Source of the DNA: JAVSMW01 sp032027005
Lineage (GTDB): Bacteria; Bacillota; Thermincolia; Thermincolales; UBA2595
DNA: 64,000 nt
Direction: 5' to 3'
Assembly: GCA_032027005.1 (NCBI GenBank)
Contig: JAVSMW010000002.1
Span: 302,022-366,021, forward strand
Part shown: positions 36,332 to 45,900 of the stretch, piece by piece
Numbering within the stretch: position 1 is the stretch's first letter
How the letters are laid out: each line of letters starts with the position of its first letter
Translations under genes and position numbers: made by a program
The notes under the pieces: generated by a model
Told to the model about the DNA's origin: nothing
Database searches by the model: none
The model's input: the letters and a program-made list of their open reading frames with translations, nothing else

Positions 36332-36673
36332 TCAGCTGTTTTTTAGGTCAGATTCGATGGCTTCGTTTATCAGCATATATATTTTTGACATCATATTATG
36401 AAAATTGTTTCCGGCTATGAAGTACCTGTTTAATTCAGGAATTTCCATAACCCTTTTAAGTTCTTCACTTAATTCCAGGATTTTGGGGTCCTGGTTTTTT
36501 TGTCCGGATTTATAATTGACTAATATTTCATGCTGTTTCTTTTTTATTTCATCTGCTTTTTTCTTTAGGCCGGAGTTCTTGTTTATTATAGAATGAGCCT
36601 GCTTTAGCTCAATATATTCCCTGGTTTTCTTAATTGCGTCAGTAAAGTCTTTGGCTTTGTCGTTTAGGTTCAT
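36332..36673 (-). CDS. YlbF/YmcA-family protein
   Basis: A 113-residue all-helical protein of the Com_YlbF family (LNDKAKDFTDAIKKTREYIELK ... LNRYFIAGNNFHNMM ... I). In Bacillus, YlbF, YmcA and YaaT work with RNase Y and promote competence, sporulation and biofilm. This copy stands outside the usual contexts, with another small spore-type gene upstream on the same strand. Confidence 0.8.
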   Translation of the reverse strand: MNLNDKAKDFTDAIKKTREYIELKQAHSIINKNSGLKKKADEIKKKQHEILVNYKSGQKNQDPKILELSEELKRVMEIPELNRYFIAGNNFHNMMSKIYMLINEAIESDLKNS

Positions 36674-36690
36674 GCTAATCTCTCACCCAA

Positions 36691-37008
36691 CTAAAAAAAG
36701 GGGAAGAAAAAAGGCGGGAAAAAGGGGAAGAAGCGCTGCGAGAAGAAAAACGGGAACAAAAACGGTGAGAAAAATGGCCCGCCTGCAAAGGCCCCGGCAA
36801 ATGCCGGATCACCGGGAGGATCGCCGTTCATACACGAACCATATTGTGACCCATATAGGTAATCAGGTATGGGGGCGAAATTATCGTACATTGCCGGCAT
36901 TACAGACGTTGGGTTCATTCCGTATGGCAAGCCCATAGGGGCCATTTCCATTGGCATCATATAATGATAATGGATATTACAGGTCTCCTGGCGTTTATTT
37001 CTGGACAT
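36691..37008 (-). CDS. Phe/Pro-rich small protein, unknown
   Basis: A 105-residue protein. The N-terminal half is Met/Pro/Tyr-rich (HYHYMMPMEM region). The last 27 residues are nearly only Phe, Pro and a few polar residues. The ribosome site AAAGGAGG upstream of ATG 37008 is strong. The composition resembles spore-coat or exosporium low-complexity proteins, but no family is recognised. It lies 17 bases upstream of the YlbF-like gene in one strand direction. Confidence 0.55.
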   Translation of the reverse strand: MSRNKRQETCNIHYHYMMPMEMAPMGLPYGMNPTSVMPAMYDNFAPIPDYLYGSQYGSCMNGDPPGDPAFAGAFAGGPFFSPFLFPFFFSQRFFPFFPPFFFPFF

Positions 37009-37130
37009 TATTAAGCCTCCTTTTTTCGGTTATTTCCCTAACATATTATGTAATTTGCGAATTAAAGGTTACTATTTATGAGAATTATGTGTATTAACTC
37101 GGGCGAAAAGAATCGGTACAGTAAAAAAGT

Positions 37131-37160
37131 GTCCCACAAGAGTTTTCTTGTGGGACATTT
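37131..37160 (-). terminator. Terminator of the PRC-barrel gene
   Basis: GTCCCACAAG / CTTGTGGGAC 10-bp stem. On the minus strand it is followed by ACTTTTTT, so it ends the minus-strand gene. Confidence 0.8.
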
Positions 37161-37169
37161 ATGTGAACC

Positions 37170-38030
37170 TTACTTCTGTTCGGGGTTTAAATTTTCCGCG
37201 GGAGATTTTTGGTTTTCCGGGTTTTCGTCAGCCTGGCTCTCGCTTTGCTGAGTTTCGGGGCCGGGGTCGGCATCCAGGACTTGAGGCAGTACATTTGTAT
37301 TCTTTATTTCTACTTTACCTGTAACATCAAGGTTGGGGTCCGGTTCCACAATTGTTTCTTCCGGGGCAGAATCGTTATTGCCCGGACTACTTTTTTCTTT
37401 GGATTTTTCTATTTTATCGTATTTTTCTTTAATGGTTTTGCTGATTTCCTTGGTTCGCTGAATAGTTGACTCCAGAATGGAAGTAGTACCTTCCTTGATA
37501 TTGTGAATAGTTTCCTGCAGTCCGCCGTCAAGCTTCTCCAGACTGGACTGCGCATCTTTTGTAACTACGATGATGTCATCACCAATGGTGCTGACATTTT
37601 CTATGGGCAAAAAGGCTTTGCCCTTGTAGAGGCTTTCCAGCAGCTTGCCGCTCACTTCCAGTCCGGTAATTTTGCCTGTGGCCTCATCGACATAGAATTC
37701 ATCTACAATACCTATTTCTGTGCCGTTTTCGGCAATAACTTTGTTACCTATCGGATTAGTCCGTTCTTTTAGGAGTTTTAGCAGTTCCGGCAAACTAATG
37801 GGCTTTTGCACATTGGAAGTTTGGTCAATAGTTACGGCATCACTGCCGATGCTTTTGACTTTGGAAAAGGGGATTATTTTCTGCTCCCTGAACCAACCGC
37901 GCTGGTCAACTATTAAAGCGGCTACCTCCATCTTAACTGGATCAACGACTAAACTTCTGACACTACCAATTTTGAGGCCTTCAGCCAGACTTATTATTGG
38001 CATGGAGAGAAATTTACGGCTCTTTTTCAT
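37170..38030 (-). CDS. PRC-barrel domain protein (two barrels)
   Basis: A 286-residue protein. The first PRC barrel (about residues 6-75) and second (about 90-165; NGTEIGIVDEFYVDEATGKITGLEV) are followed by a charged Lys/Glu coil and a Pro/Glu/Gln-rich tail. Firmicutes relatives are membrane-associated or cytoplasmic proteins of unknown role; barrels of this type occur in RimM and photosynthetic reaction centre H subunits. ATG 38030 with GGGGGG just upstream is preferred over the ATG 42 bases earlier. Confidence 0.8.
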   Translation of the reverse strand: MKKSRKFLSMPIISLAEGLKIGSVRSLVVDPVKMEVAALIVDQRGWFREQKIIPFSKVKSIGSDAVTIDQTSNVQKPISLPELLKLLKERTNPIGNKVIAENGTEIGIVDEFYVDEATGKITGLEVSGKLLESLYKGKAFLPIENVSTIGDDIIVVTKDAQSSLEKLDGGLQETIHNIKEGTTSILESTIQRTKEISKTIKEKYDKIEKSKEKSSPGNNDSAPEETIVEPDPNLDVTGKVEIKNTNVLPQVLDADPGPETQQSESQADENPENQKSPAENLNPEQK

Positions 38031-38138
38031 GAAAAAACCCCCCAAAAGTTTCTTTGCTACCATATTATTCATGCAGTATGTTTGTTATGCCAAATTGTAG
38101 GAAATACTATAGTAAATATCTGAAATGGGGGGCGTATC

Positions 38139-38786
38139 ATGGTAAATGTAAAAATTTCAGCCAGTCTGAGATCCAGCAAAACAAAGAGCTACAAACATCA
38201 ACTGCGCAAGCAGGGACTAGTTCCGGCAGTTGTATACGGTAAAGGAGTCAGTGAAGCAATTGAAGTTGATGTCAAAGATTTAGAATCGGTTATTCGTAAA
38301 AAAGGGCGAAATGCTTTGATTGACCTTGGCTTAAAGGGGAAAAAGGATAATAACAAATATGTGGTGATGGTTAAAGAAATCCAGCGGGACCCTATCAGGC
38401 GTGAAATTAGGCATGTTGACCTGTGCAAGATTTCGTTAGATGAAAAAATTCATACTACGGTTCCGGTGGTATTTTCAGGAGAAGCCAGAGGATTAATCAA
38501 TGGGGGGATTGTCCAGCACGGAATTCGTGATATTGATATCGAATGCCTGCCTGCCAATATTCCTGAGCAGATTATGATTGATGTAAGTGCGCTGGATATT
38601 GGTGATCATTTGTGTGTCGCTGATTTGCCCCAGAACCAGGGTTATAAAATTACCACTGATCCGGAAGCTGTTCTGGTAACTGTAGTCGCACCGCGAACTA
38701 CGGATGCGGCGGAAACTGCAGAAGTGGCAGCCCCGGACGCAGCCCCGGCTAAGGATGAGAAAGAGGACGCAGCTGAGGGTGAGTAG
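38139..38786 (+). CDS. rplY: 50S ribosomal protein L25 (general stress protein Ctc)
   Basis: A 215-residue L25/TL5 protein that binds 5S rRNA. N-terminal L25 domain (RSSKTKSYKHQLRKQGLVPAVVYGKG) and C-terminal TL5 beta domain (from about residue 98) with an Ala/Glu-rich tail. In Bacillus ctc lies between prs and pth, as here apart from the inserted cooS region. Confidence 0.95.
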   Translation: MVNVKISASLRSSKTKSYKHQLRKQGLVPAVVYGKGVSEAIEVDVKDLESVIRKKGRNALIDLGLKGKKDNNKYVVMVKEIQRDPIRREIRHVDLCKISLDEKIHTTVPVVFSGEARGLINGGIVQHGIRDIDIECLPANIPEQIMIDVSALDIGDHLCVADLPQNQGYKITTDPEAVLVTVVAPRTTDAAETAEVAAPDAAPAKDEKEDAAEGE

Positions 38787-38912
38787 TGAGTAGCATTTAA
38801 GCCGCGGTTATCTGCGACAGATTTTTAGTTTTTTGTTTCCGAGTGACCACTTTGGCAGGAAAAACAGCTGTCTTCTCGAATTTTACTGGGGATAAAAGAA
38901 AGGGGAATGGCT

Positions 38913-39476
38913 GTGAAACTCATCGTTGGACTAGGTAATCCAGGCAAGCAGTATGCGGCGACCAGGCACAATGTTGGTTTTCTGGTTATTGACTATCTGG
39001 CGGAAAAGCTGGATATCAAAGTGGATAAAATTAAATTCAAAAGTGTGATAGGAGAGGGTTTCGCCGGGACGGAGAAGATTGTGCTGGCCAAACCCCAGAC
39101 TTATATGAACTTAAGTGGGGAAGCACTGCTGGATATGGTGCAGTGGTATAAATTGAACCCGGCTGACATTCTGGTCATTTATGATGACCTGGATCTTCCT
39201 GCGGGAAAGCTCAGGCTGCGGGTGAAAGGCAGTGCGGGCGGGCATAACGGTATGAAATCAATTATTTACCTGATCCAGTCAGATGAATTTCCCCGTTTGC
39301 GGATTGGGATTGGGCGCCCGCAGAATGAAAAGATAGAGACAGTTAACCATGTCTTGGGGAAATTTAGTGAGGAAGAGGCCAAGATTATGGCAGAAGCAGT
39401 TGCTAAGGCTGCCGCAGCAGTGCTGACTGTGCTCGATAAGGGTGTTGAAAAGGCTATGAATGACGTTAATGTGTAG
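38913..39476 (+). CDS. pth: Peptidyl-tRNA hydrolase
   Basis: Releases peptides from stalled peptidyl-tRNA. 187 residues. Catalytic His in TRHNVGF and Asp in DDLDLPAGKLRL; the N-terminus MKLIVGLGNPG is family-standard. GTG 38913 is chosen over ATG 38907 because the AGGGG site (38901-38905) is then 7 bases away. In Bacillus the next genes are fin and mfd; here an R-M pair interrupts. Confidence 0.95.
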   Translation: MKLIVGLGNPGKQYAATRHNVGFLVIDYLAEKLDIKVDKIKFKSVIGEGFAGTEKIVLAKPQTYMNLSGEALLDMVQWYKLNPADILVIYDDLDLPAGKLRLRVKGSAGGHNGMKSIIYLIQSDEFPRLRIGIGRPQNEKIETVNHVLGKFSEEEAKIMAEAVAKAAAAVLTVLDKGVEKAMNDVNV

Positions 39477-39603
39477 TCCGCGCCCGCGGTTTTGCTTAGC
39501 GGAACGGGGCCAGATTCCCAACGATAGTCGTGCAAGGGAACCCTCATTAAAACCTCCAACCTCCTTAGGCGAATAAGTAAAGGGTCATATATTGCGAAAA
39601 ATG

Positions 39604-39640
39604 GGGAGTGATGTAAGCCTTTTCACTCCCTGCATTTTTT
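39604..39640. terminator. Terminator between pth and the methylase gene
   Basis: GGGAGTGA / TCACTCCC stem followed by TGCATTTTTT on the plus strand. Convergent genes share it. Confidence 0.75.
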
Positions 39641-40850
39641 ATACAGCTTTCAGTTTAGTGTTATCGTGAGATTTAATAATCTGTTCAGCAATTATTTCTC
39701 CTATTGCTTTGCCAAGAAAAGGTGGAACAGCATTTCCTACTTGTTCATATTGTTCAGTCAGTGTACCAAGAAATCTAAAGTTATCAGAAAACGATTGTAT
39801 TCTTGCAGCTTCTCTAACTGTAAGTGTTCTTTCTTGAGTAGGATGGAAGAATGAGCCCCAGTGTGGGTCACATTTAGTTAATATTGTTGAGCAAATCCCA
39901 TTGGGGTTTAAACGACCATATCTTTTCGTGTGATCACTTCTTCTCGCCCTTTTAAGACCTGCCGGTAGTAGGTCAAACGGTATATCTCTCCAACTTCCTC
40001 CTTGAGGTATGTGTTTTAATCTTTCGAGGTTAATTTTTCCTAATGCAGGAGCTTTATGGTTATATAGGGTTTTTGAGTTTGCTCGTAATATCCGTTGATA
40101 ATCACTAAGTGGCGGGGAGAAATAATCCATTTCATCTAAACCCCCGCCGTTGGGCACGGGTGGCAGATCAGACATTGCATCCCAGACAGTTGTGTGATCT
40201 TTTAGTTGAGTACTGAAAAGACTATCTTTGGACTCTAATTTAAAACAGAGGTTTTTTCCGCCTGTGAAATTTGCGGTGCCTTGTGCATAATAACTAGGGA
40301 AAGGAAAAGCACATTCACCATTTGGTAATCTAGTTGCAATGAAAAAAGTTCTCCATCTCATTTGTGGAACACCATAATGTGCGGCAAATAATATCATATG
40401 ATTTACTTTATAACCCAATTTATTGAGCGAATAGTAAATTGCTTTTACAACGGCACCTTTTTCTAATGAAACGATTCCTGGGACATTTTCTATAAGAATA
40501 TATTTAGGGTTTAATATTTCTGCAATACGTAGAAATTCTTTAAAAAGATGATTTCTATCGTCATTCATTGATCTATTTGGAGCATTGATAGAGAAACCTT
40601 GACAAGGTGGCCCACCAGCTAATAAATCTAATTCACCTTGTTGCACATTACAGAGTTCCAATACTTGATTAGTAGTTAGATTTCTTATGTCTTCTGTATA
40701 AACGTAACTATTTGGATGATTATATTTATAGGTTTGCGTATAGGTCTTATTAATATCACTCGCAAAATTAATTTGAAACCCTGCTTGAGAGAGACCTTCA
40801 GATAACCCCCCTGCTCCGCAGAACAAGTCAATGGCAAGTAATTCTGGCAT
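39639..40850 (-). CDS. DNA (cytosine-5)-methyltransferase of an R-M system
   Basis: A 403-residue C5 methylase with all motifs in order: FCGAGGLSEG (I), GGPPCQGFS with catalytic Cys (IV), ENVPGIV (VI), QMRWRTFFIA (VIII; QxRxR), the target-recognition region, and QVGNAVPP (X). ATG 40850 has GGGGTG upstream; the GTG at 40859 is less likely. It follows the endonuclease gene by 32 bases in the same direction. The base composition is clearly more AT-rich than pth and mfd, a sign of transfer. Specificity is not readable. Confidence 0.92.
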   Translation of the reverse strand: MPELLAIDLFCGAGGLSEGLSQAGFQINFASDINKTYTQTYKYNHPNSYVYTEDIRNLTTNQVLELCNVQQGELDLLAGGPPCQGFSINAPNRSMNDDRNHLFKEFLRIAEILNPKYILIENVPGIVSLEKGAVVKAIYYSLNKLGYKVNHMILFAAHYGVPQMRWRTFFIATRLPNGECAFPFPSYYAQGTANFTGGKNLCFKLESKDSLFSTQLKDHTTVWDAMSDLPPVPNGGGLDEMDYFSPPLSDYQRILRANSKTLYNHKAPALGKINLERLKHIPQGGSWRDIPFDLLPAGLKRARRSDHTKRYGRLNPNGICSTILTKCDPHWGSFFHPTQERTLTVREAARIQSFSDNFRFLGTLTEQYEQVGNAVPPFLGKAIGEIIAEQIIKSHDNTKLKAV

Positions 40851-40882
40851 ACTTTTCACCCCGATTGTGGTTTTAATTACAA

Positions 40883-41809
40883 CTATCTTTTCAGAAGGGT
40901 CTGAACTTGCTGCTTTACCATATCATCCAGAGAGGTACCCGGTATTTTTCCACCGGATATAAAGTTGAGAGCAAATTCTTCAAGGGATAATCGTATAACT
41001 CTTGTTCTTTCTAAATTCCGGATTTTACCAGGGTTCACTGATTTACTAAGTGAATATGTAAAGACGCTTAATGTTCCTTTGCCTGGCACTGATTGTGGAG
41101 CTATATCTCCCACAATGTCTTCAAACCTAGAATAAACCGTATCTGGTAAAATAAAATACATGCCTTTTGTGGCAAGTTTAGAATCGGCATATATTTGCCC
41201 CTTCCTAATTATCTGAGGAATTAAACGTTTATGTACATTAGCCCAATTCATTCCATGTACCGAGCCAGGTATGGCTTTATTCGGGTCCAAAGTTAAACTT
41301 TTGTACGCTTCCCAGGTTTGTCTGTAATTATTGGTTATATCTATGCTCTGAACTTCTACTCCGGCAATTTCAAAGGCCTCGCCATCAACTACTCTTACCA
41401 AAACCCAATCCATACTTAGTTTATTTCTACTAGAGCCGACCTGAATTTCTCTTCCTGAATTTTGCCCTAATGCAACTACAAATTCGTTTGGTGTTTCTTT
41501 AACAAGTTCAAGAGTTTTTACTTCATTTACTAAATAAAGAGGAAGAAATCCAAAAGCATCAGCACTCACGTCTCTGAGAGGCTTATAACTTTCGGCATAT
41601 AAACGCTTGGGGCAAATTATTACCTCTTCGGCACCTGTAACTACTGAACATACTCCGTAAACAACTGATTTGTCGTGATTAAATTTTGTGCACTTTGTGC
41701 CTATGAAGGGACAGAGTTCCCTTGCCCAATAATTTCTACACTGAGTGGTTAGATCATCAGGAGCGAACCCGAAAATCTCACATAAGTCTTTACCTTGGGA
41801 TCTAGGCAT
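40883..41809 (-). CDS. Type II restriction endonuclease, NotI-like family
   Basis: A 308-residue protein resembling NotI: an N-terminal EIFGF ... LCPF ... CTK ... GVCSV segment with four cysteines (an iron-binding knuckle in NotI), and a nuclease core with Asp in SMDWVL and the E-x-Q pair in GVEVQS, followed by MNWANVHKRLIPQII. The match is from memory of the family. It is upstream of and co-directional with a C5 methylase, as expected of an R-M pair. The recognition site cannot be inferred; GC-rich sites like NotI's are only a guess. Confidence 0.75.
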   Translation of the reverse strand: MPRSQGKDLCEIFGFAPDDLTTQCRNYWARELCPFIGTKCTKFNHDKSVVYGVCSVVTGAEEVIICPKRLYAESYKPLRDVSADAFGFLPLYLVNEVKTLELVKETPNEFVVALGQNSGREIQVGSSRNKLSMDWVLVRVVDGEAFEIAGVEVQSIDITNNYRQTWEAYKSLTLDPNKAIPGSVHGMNWANVHKRLIPQIIRKGQIYADSKLATKGMYFILPDTVYSRFEDIVGDIAPQSVPGKGTLSVFTYSLSKSVNPGKIRNLERTRVIRLSLEEFALNFISGGKIPGTSLDDMVKQQVQTLLKR

Positions 41810-42031
41810 TACGATTCACACTCGATTCTTGCTCATTTTTTATGTGATTATAAAGGGATTATTAGACAAAAATATATTTTTTCCTGCATAAATTTGGAGA
41901 TGACGATTTCGATGCCCGGTAATAATTAACGATAAACTATGTTTCGTTTTTTAGAGAAAAGGAGAACATATTGAATAAAAGTGCCAACAAATGCCAATCC
42001 TAAAAGGAGCTAGGGATACTGGAGGCGCAGG

Positions 42032-42430
42032 ATGACATTTATTGCAGCGGGAATATTGGCTGCCGCGGTTTCCTGGGTGGGGAACCGGGCGGTGCTTAAA
42101 GTGATTGGGACCAGGGTTATTGTAGTCTCTGCTCCTTTTGTTGAAGAGGCGGCCAAGACGGGAGCAGCCTTGGCGATGGGGGCTTCTCTTGTGCTGACAC
42201 ATGGTGTTTTTGGTTTGATTGAAGGAATATATGATGCCTGGGGTTCCGGTTTGCGCGGGATCAGTGCCGGTTTAGTAAGCCTGGTTGGTCACACCTTGTA
42301 CGGCTACATAACTTATCTGATTTGGCAGCACCTGGCCGGTTTTGGCATAGCCCTGGCCGGTGGGTATATGGTCCATTTACTGTGGAATTTTACGGTGATG
42401 AAATTTTTAGTTGAGAGGAAAGGGGTTTGA
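42032..42430 (+). CDS. PrsW-like glutamic-type intramembrane protease homologue (short)
   Basis: A 132-residue membrane protein with the PrsW motif set in order: FVEEAAKT (paired Glu), HGVFGLIEG, HTLYG and HLLWN. PrsW cuts anti-sigma factors in Bacillus. This one is much shorter than full PrsW, so it is a minimal homologue. It directly precedes the fin-like gene (3-base gap), so both may be sporulation or stress linked. Confidence 0.65.
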   Translation: MTFIAAGILAAAVSWVGNRAVLKVIGTRVIVVSAPFVEEAAKTGAALAMGASLVLTHGVFGLIEGIYDAWGSGLRGISAGLVSLVGHTLYGYITYLIWQHLAGFGIALAGGYMVHLLWNFTVMKFLVERKGV

Positions 42431-42433
42431 CTG

Positions 42434-42679
42434 GTGCGGGTAAAATTTGTCTGTGACTGCTGTGACAGTGTTTTTGAGGAATTTGACGTGGATGAAAAGG
42501 AAGATGAGTTAGACGACCTTTTCTTGACTGGTGAAACAAGTCGGGATATAATATTACAGAACCCGGAGGATTCTGAGGTGGCTGTTTCCTCGACCTGCCG
42601 GGAATGCAGACAGGAACTTGACGAATACAGGTTCGAAGAAGATCATATCAGATTATATAAGGCCCCCCTGTTACACTAA
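42434..42679 (+). CDS. fin: Anti-sigma-F factor Fin-like zinc-ribbon protein
   Basis: An 81-residue protein with FVCDCCDSVFEEF near the start and STCRECRQELD near the end, giving a CxxC...CxxC zinc ribbon, plus the TGETSRDII segment in the place of Fin's LTxEERxDII. Position directly before mfd and after pth (with insert) is that of fin (yabK) in Bacillus. Fin releases sigma-F control to allow the switch to sigma-G. Divergent, so the name relies partly on position. Start GTG 42434. Confidence 0.65.
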   Translation: MRVKFVCDCCDSVFEEFDVDEKEDELDDLFLTGETSRDIILQNPEDSEVAVSSTCRECRQELDEYRFEEDHIRLYKAPLLH

Positions 42680-42695
42680 AAGAAAGCCTATTTGC

Positions 42696-42724
42696 GCTTT
42701 AGCCATATTGGCTAAAGCTTTTTT
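42696..42724 (+). terminator. Terminator after fin
   Basis: GCTTTAGCC / GGCTAAAGC stem with ATATT loop, then TTTTTT. Confidence 0.85.
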
Positions 42725-42725
42725 A

Positions 42726-42905
42726 AATGTTAAGGAAATTATGCCTTTATCTAATTCCGTGGATAATTTCCTTAACATTGGGGGTTATAGGGGGTGTGCC
42801 CCCTATTGTTCGGGGGTAACAGGAGCGCAGCGACGTCAAAGGGGGCGGGCCCCCTTTGAACAAGAAAATTGACTTCAATTAAGTTGAGTTGAAGAAGTCA
42901 ATTTT
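42726..42905. repeat. Row of four further palindromes before mfd
   Basis: Perfect inverted repeats: 42726-42742/42763-42779 (17-bp arms), 42787-42794/42799-42806, 42836-42846/42849-42859 (11-bp arms, GC-rich), and 42865-42876/42894-42905 (12-bp arms). No gene. The outer composition differs from both neighbours. It resembles a small mobile palindrome cluster. Confidence 0.6.
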
Positions 42906-42965
42906 ATTGGTCACCGGGTGAAAAACCGGTGTTTTTGGCGTTTCTTACAAAAGGAGAGCATCACT

Positions 42966-45900
42966 ATGCATGGCTTTTACCGGCCTTTACTGGAAAATGA
43001 AGAATATATCTCTTTAGCCAAAGGAATGCAAAAGAGGCTCGGGTATCAGATGGTCTACGGCTTGGCTTCCTCACAGGTGAGCTACCTTGCCGGTGCATTG
43101 GCTGACGGGTTTCGGCATCCTGTTCTGTTTCTGACAACGGGTTCACAGTCGGCCAAGAAAAAGGTGAATGACTTAAAGACCCTTTTACCAGGACGTGAGG
43201 TGCTGCTTTTTCCTGATCTGGATCCGGTTCCTTTTGGGGCCATTGCCCAGAGCAGGGAGATCATGGCCCAGCGGCTAAAGACCATCCAGACGCTGCTCGG
43301 CACAGCCGATGTAGTAGTCGTGGCACCTGCGGAGGCACTTCTGAAAAAGCTGATACCTGTGGAGACCTTCTGCGGGTATTGTTTTGATATTAAATGGGGT
43401 GAGAGGCTGGATCTGGCCAAAACCGTTCAGACTCTTGTCGAGCAGGGGTATGAACGTGTTGATATGGTCGAAGGACCAGGCCATTTTAGTTCCAGAGGCG
43501 GAATCCTGGATATTTTTCCTCTGGCCATGGAGAACCCGGTGAGAGTGGAATTGTTTGATGATGAAGTGGACTCCATCCGGGAGTTTACAGTCGACACACA
43601 GCGGTCAAAGGATAAACTCAAACACATAACTATATATCCGGCCAAAGAGACTATTTTTCCAGGTGAATTAATTGCCAACGTCCTGCCTAAAATACAAAAG
43701 GAAGTTACTTTTCAGAAGGCTATGCTTTTGAAGTCAGGGAAAAATGAGGCCTACAACCGCCTTAACCAGAAAATGGGAGAGGTCATAGAAAAGCTGGAAC
43801 AGGGTGTTATTCCTGAGGGGACGGAAACACTGCTGCCCTTTTTTTATCCAGAGAGTGCAACACTGCTGGACTATCTCCCCCAGGGAGCAATTGTTTTTCT
43901 GGAAGAGCCGTCCCGGCAGCGGGAAACCCTGCAAAACAGGGAGAGAGAATTGGCTGAAATGCATGTCAACCTTTTGGAGCAAGGTTTGGCTATTCCCTTA
44001 CAGGCTAAGAATACCTTTACTTATGCCCAATTCAGCCAGGCTGTTAATCGTTTTACCAGGGTAGGCTTCTCTTTGCTGCCTAAGCAGACGGAGGCCAGGC
44101 CTAAGAACATTGTTAACATGACTACCAAAACAATGCATATGTTCAAAGGTAAGACTGACTTATTGATAGATGAAATCAAGACCCTTAGTGCCAATGAATT
44201 CAAAGTGGTAATTCTGGCCAGTACATTGTCCAGGGCTGAAAAGATTAATGAGCTGCTTAGAGATAATGACGTTTTTGCCCGTTATGAACGGGTCCTGCCG
44301 GAGAATCTGGCCGCGGGTCAGGTTGTCGTTTCATGTGGTGTTTTGGAAGCCGGTTTCGAATTTAGTCCAGTCAAGCTGGCGGTAATTACGGACTGGGAAA
44401 TATATGGTCAGCCCAAGCGGCCGCGGACGGTCCGGACCCAGACCCAGCAAGGCTCGAAAATCAGACATTTTTCTGATTTGCGCCCGGGCGACTATGTTGT
44501 GCATGTCAATCATGGAATAGGCAAATATGTTGGGATAAAACAGCTCGAAGTTGACGGTGTGAGGAAAGACTACCTTTTTGTGCAATATGCCGGAGAGGAT
44601 AAGCTTTATGTTCCCACTGACCAAATTGGCCTGATTCAGAAATTTCTCGGGGCCGATAGTACGGCACCAAAGCTCTACAAGCTCGGGGGCACTGAGTGGC
44701 ACCGGGTGAAGCAGAAGGTTAAGGAATCAATTAAAGACCTGGCCAATGATTTGATAGCCTTGTATGCAGCCAGGGAAAGCATTCCCGGATACAAATTCAT
44801 GCCGGATACAGTTTGGCAGCGGGAGTTTGAGGAAGCTTTTCCGTATGAGGAAACGGCTGATCAACTGCGGGCCATAGAAGAAATTAAGCGGGATATGGAA
44901 CAGCCGCGGCCCATGGACCGGCTGCTGTGCGGTGATGTTGGCTATGGGAAGACCGAGGTGGCAGTAAGGGCCGCCTTTAAAGCTGTGATGGAGGGAAAAC
45001 AGGTAGCTGTTTTGGTGCCCACAACTATTTTGGCCCAGCAGCATTACAATACTTTTACCGAAAGGTTCACGGGGTATCCTATTCAGGCCGAGATGCTGAG
45101 CCGGTTTAAATCGGCCAGGGAGCAGAAAGACATAATTGACAGGGTTAACAAGGGGACAGTTGATGTAATTATCGGAACCCATCGTTTACTGCAAAAAGAT
45201 ATCATTTTCAAAGAACTGGGACTTGTTGTGACAGACGAGGAACAAAGATTTGGCGTTATCCATAAAGAAAGACTTAAACAAATAAGGCAGACTGTAGATG
45301 TTTTGACTCTGACCGCAACTCCTATTCCGCGAACCCTGCATATGGCTATGACCGGCGTCCGTGATATGAGTATCCTGGAGGCCCCGCCTGAAGACAGATT
45401 TCCTGTACAGACCTATGTTTTGGAGTTCAATCTGGAAACAATTGCTGATGCCATTCGCCGGGAAATCGACAGGGGTGGACAGGTTTTCTTTGTACATAAC
45501 CGGGTAATGGATATTGACAAAACGGCCCACCTGATTAAAGCTGTAATTCCTGAAGCGCGGATTACCGTGGCCCACGGCCAGATGCGAGAAGACCAGCTGG
45601 AACGCCGGATGCTGGATTTTATCGCAGGAGATTTCGATGTCCTAGTCTGTACGACCATTATCGAAACCGGCCTTGACATTCCAAATGTAAATACACTGAT
45701 AGTTGATGAAGCAGAGAAAATGGGGCTCTCGCAGCTTCACCAGTTAAGGGGACGTGTGGGCAGGTCCCACAGGCTGGCATATGCTTATTTTACCTATCGG
45801 AAGGACAAAAGCCTTACTGAAATCGCGGAAAAACGGCTTCAGGCAATCCGCGAATTTACCGAATTTGGGGCCGGTTTCAAGATTGCCATGAGAGACCTGG

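Noticed and set aside
36651..36938. 95-codon plus-strand frame over the Phe/Pro-rich gene
   Set aside because: It is the complement of the Phe/Pro codons read as Lys/Arg; the minus-strand frame has the ribosome site.
42618..42872. 84-codon frame after fin
   Set aside because: Runs through five palindromes, lacks a ribosome site, composition not coding.
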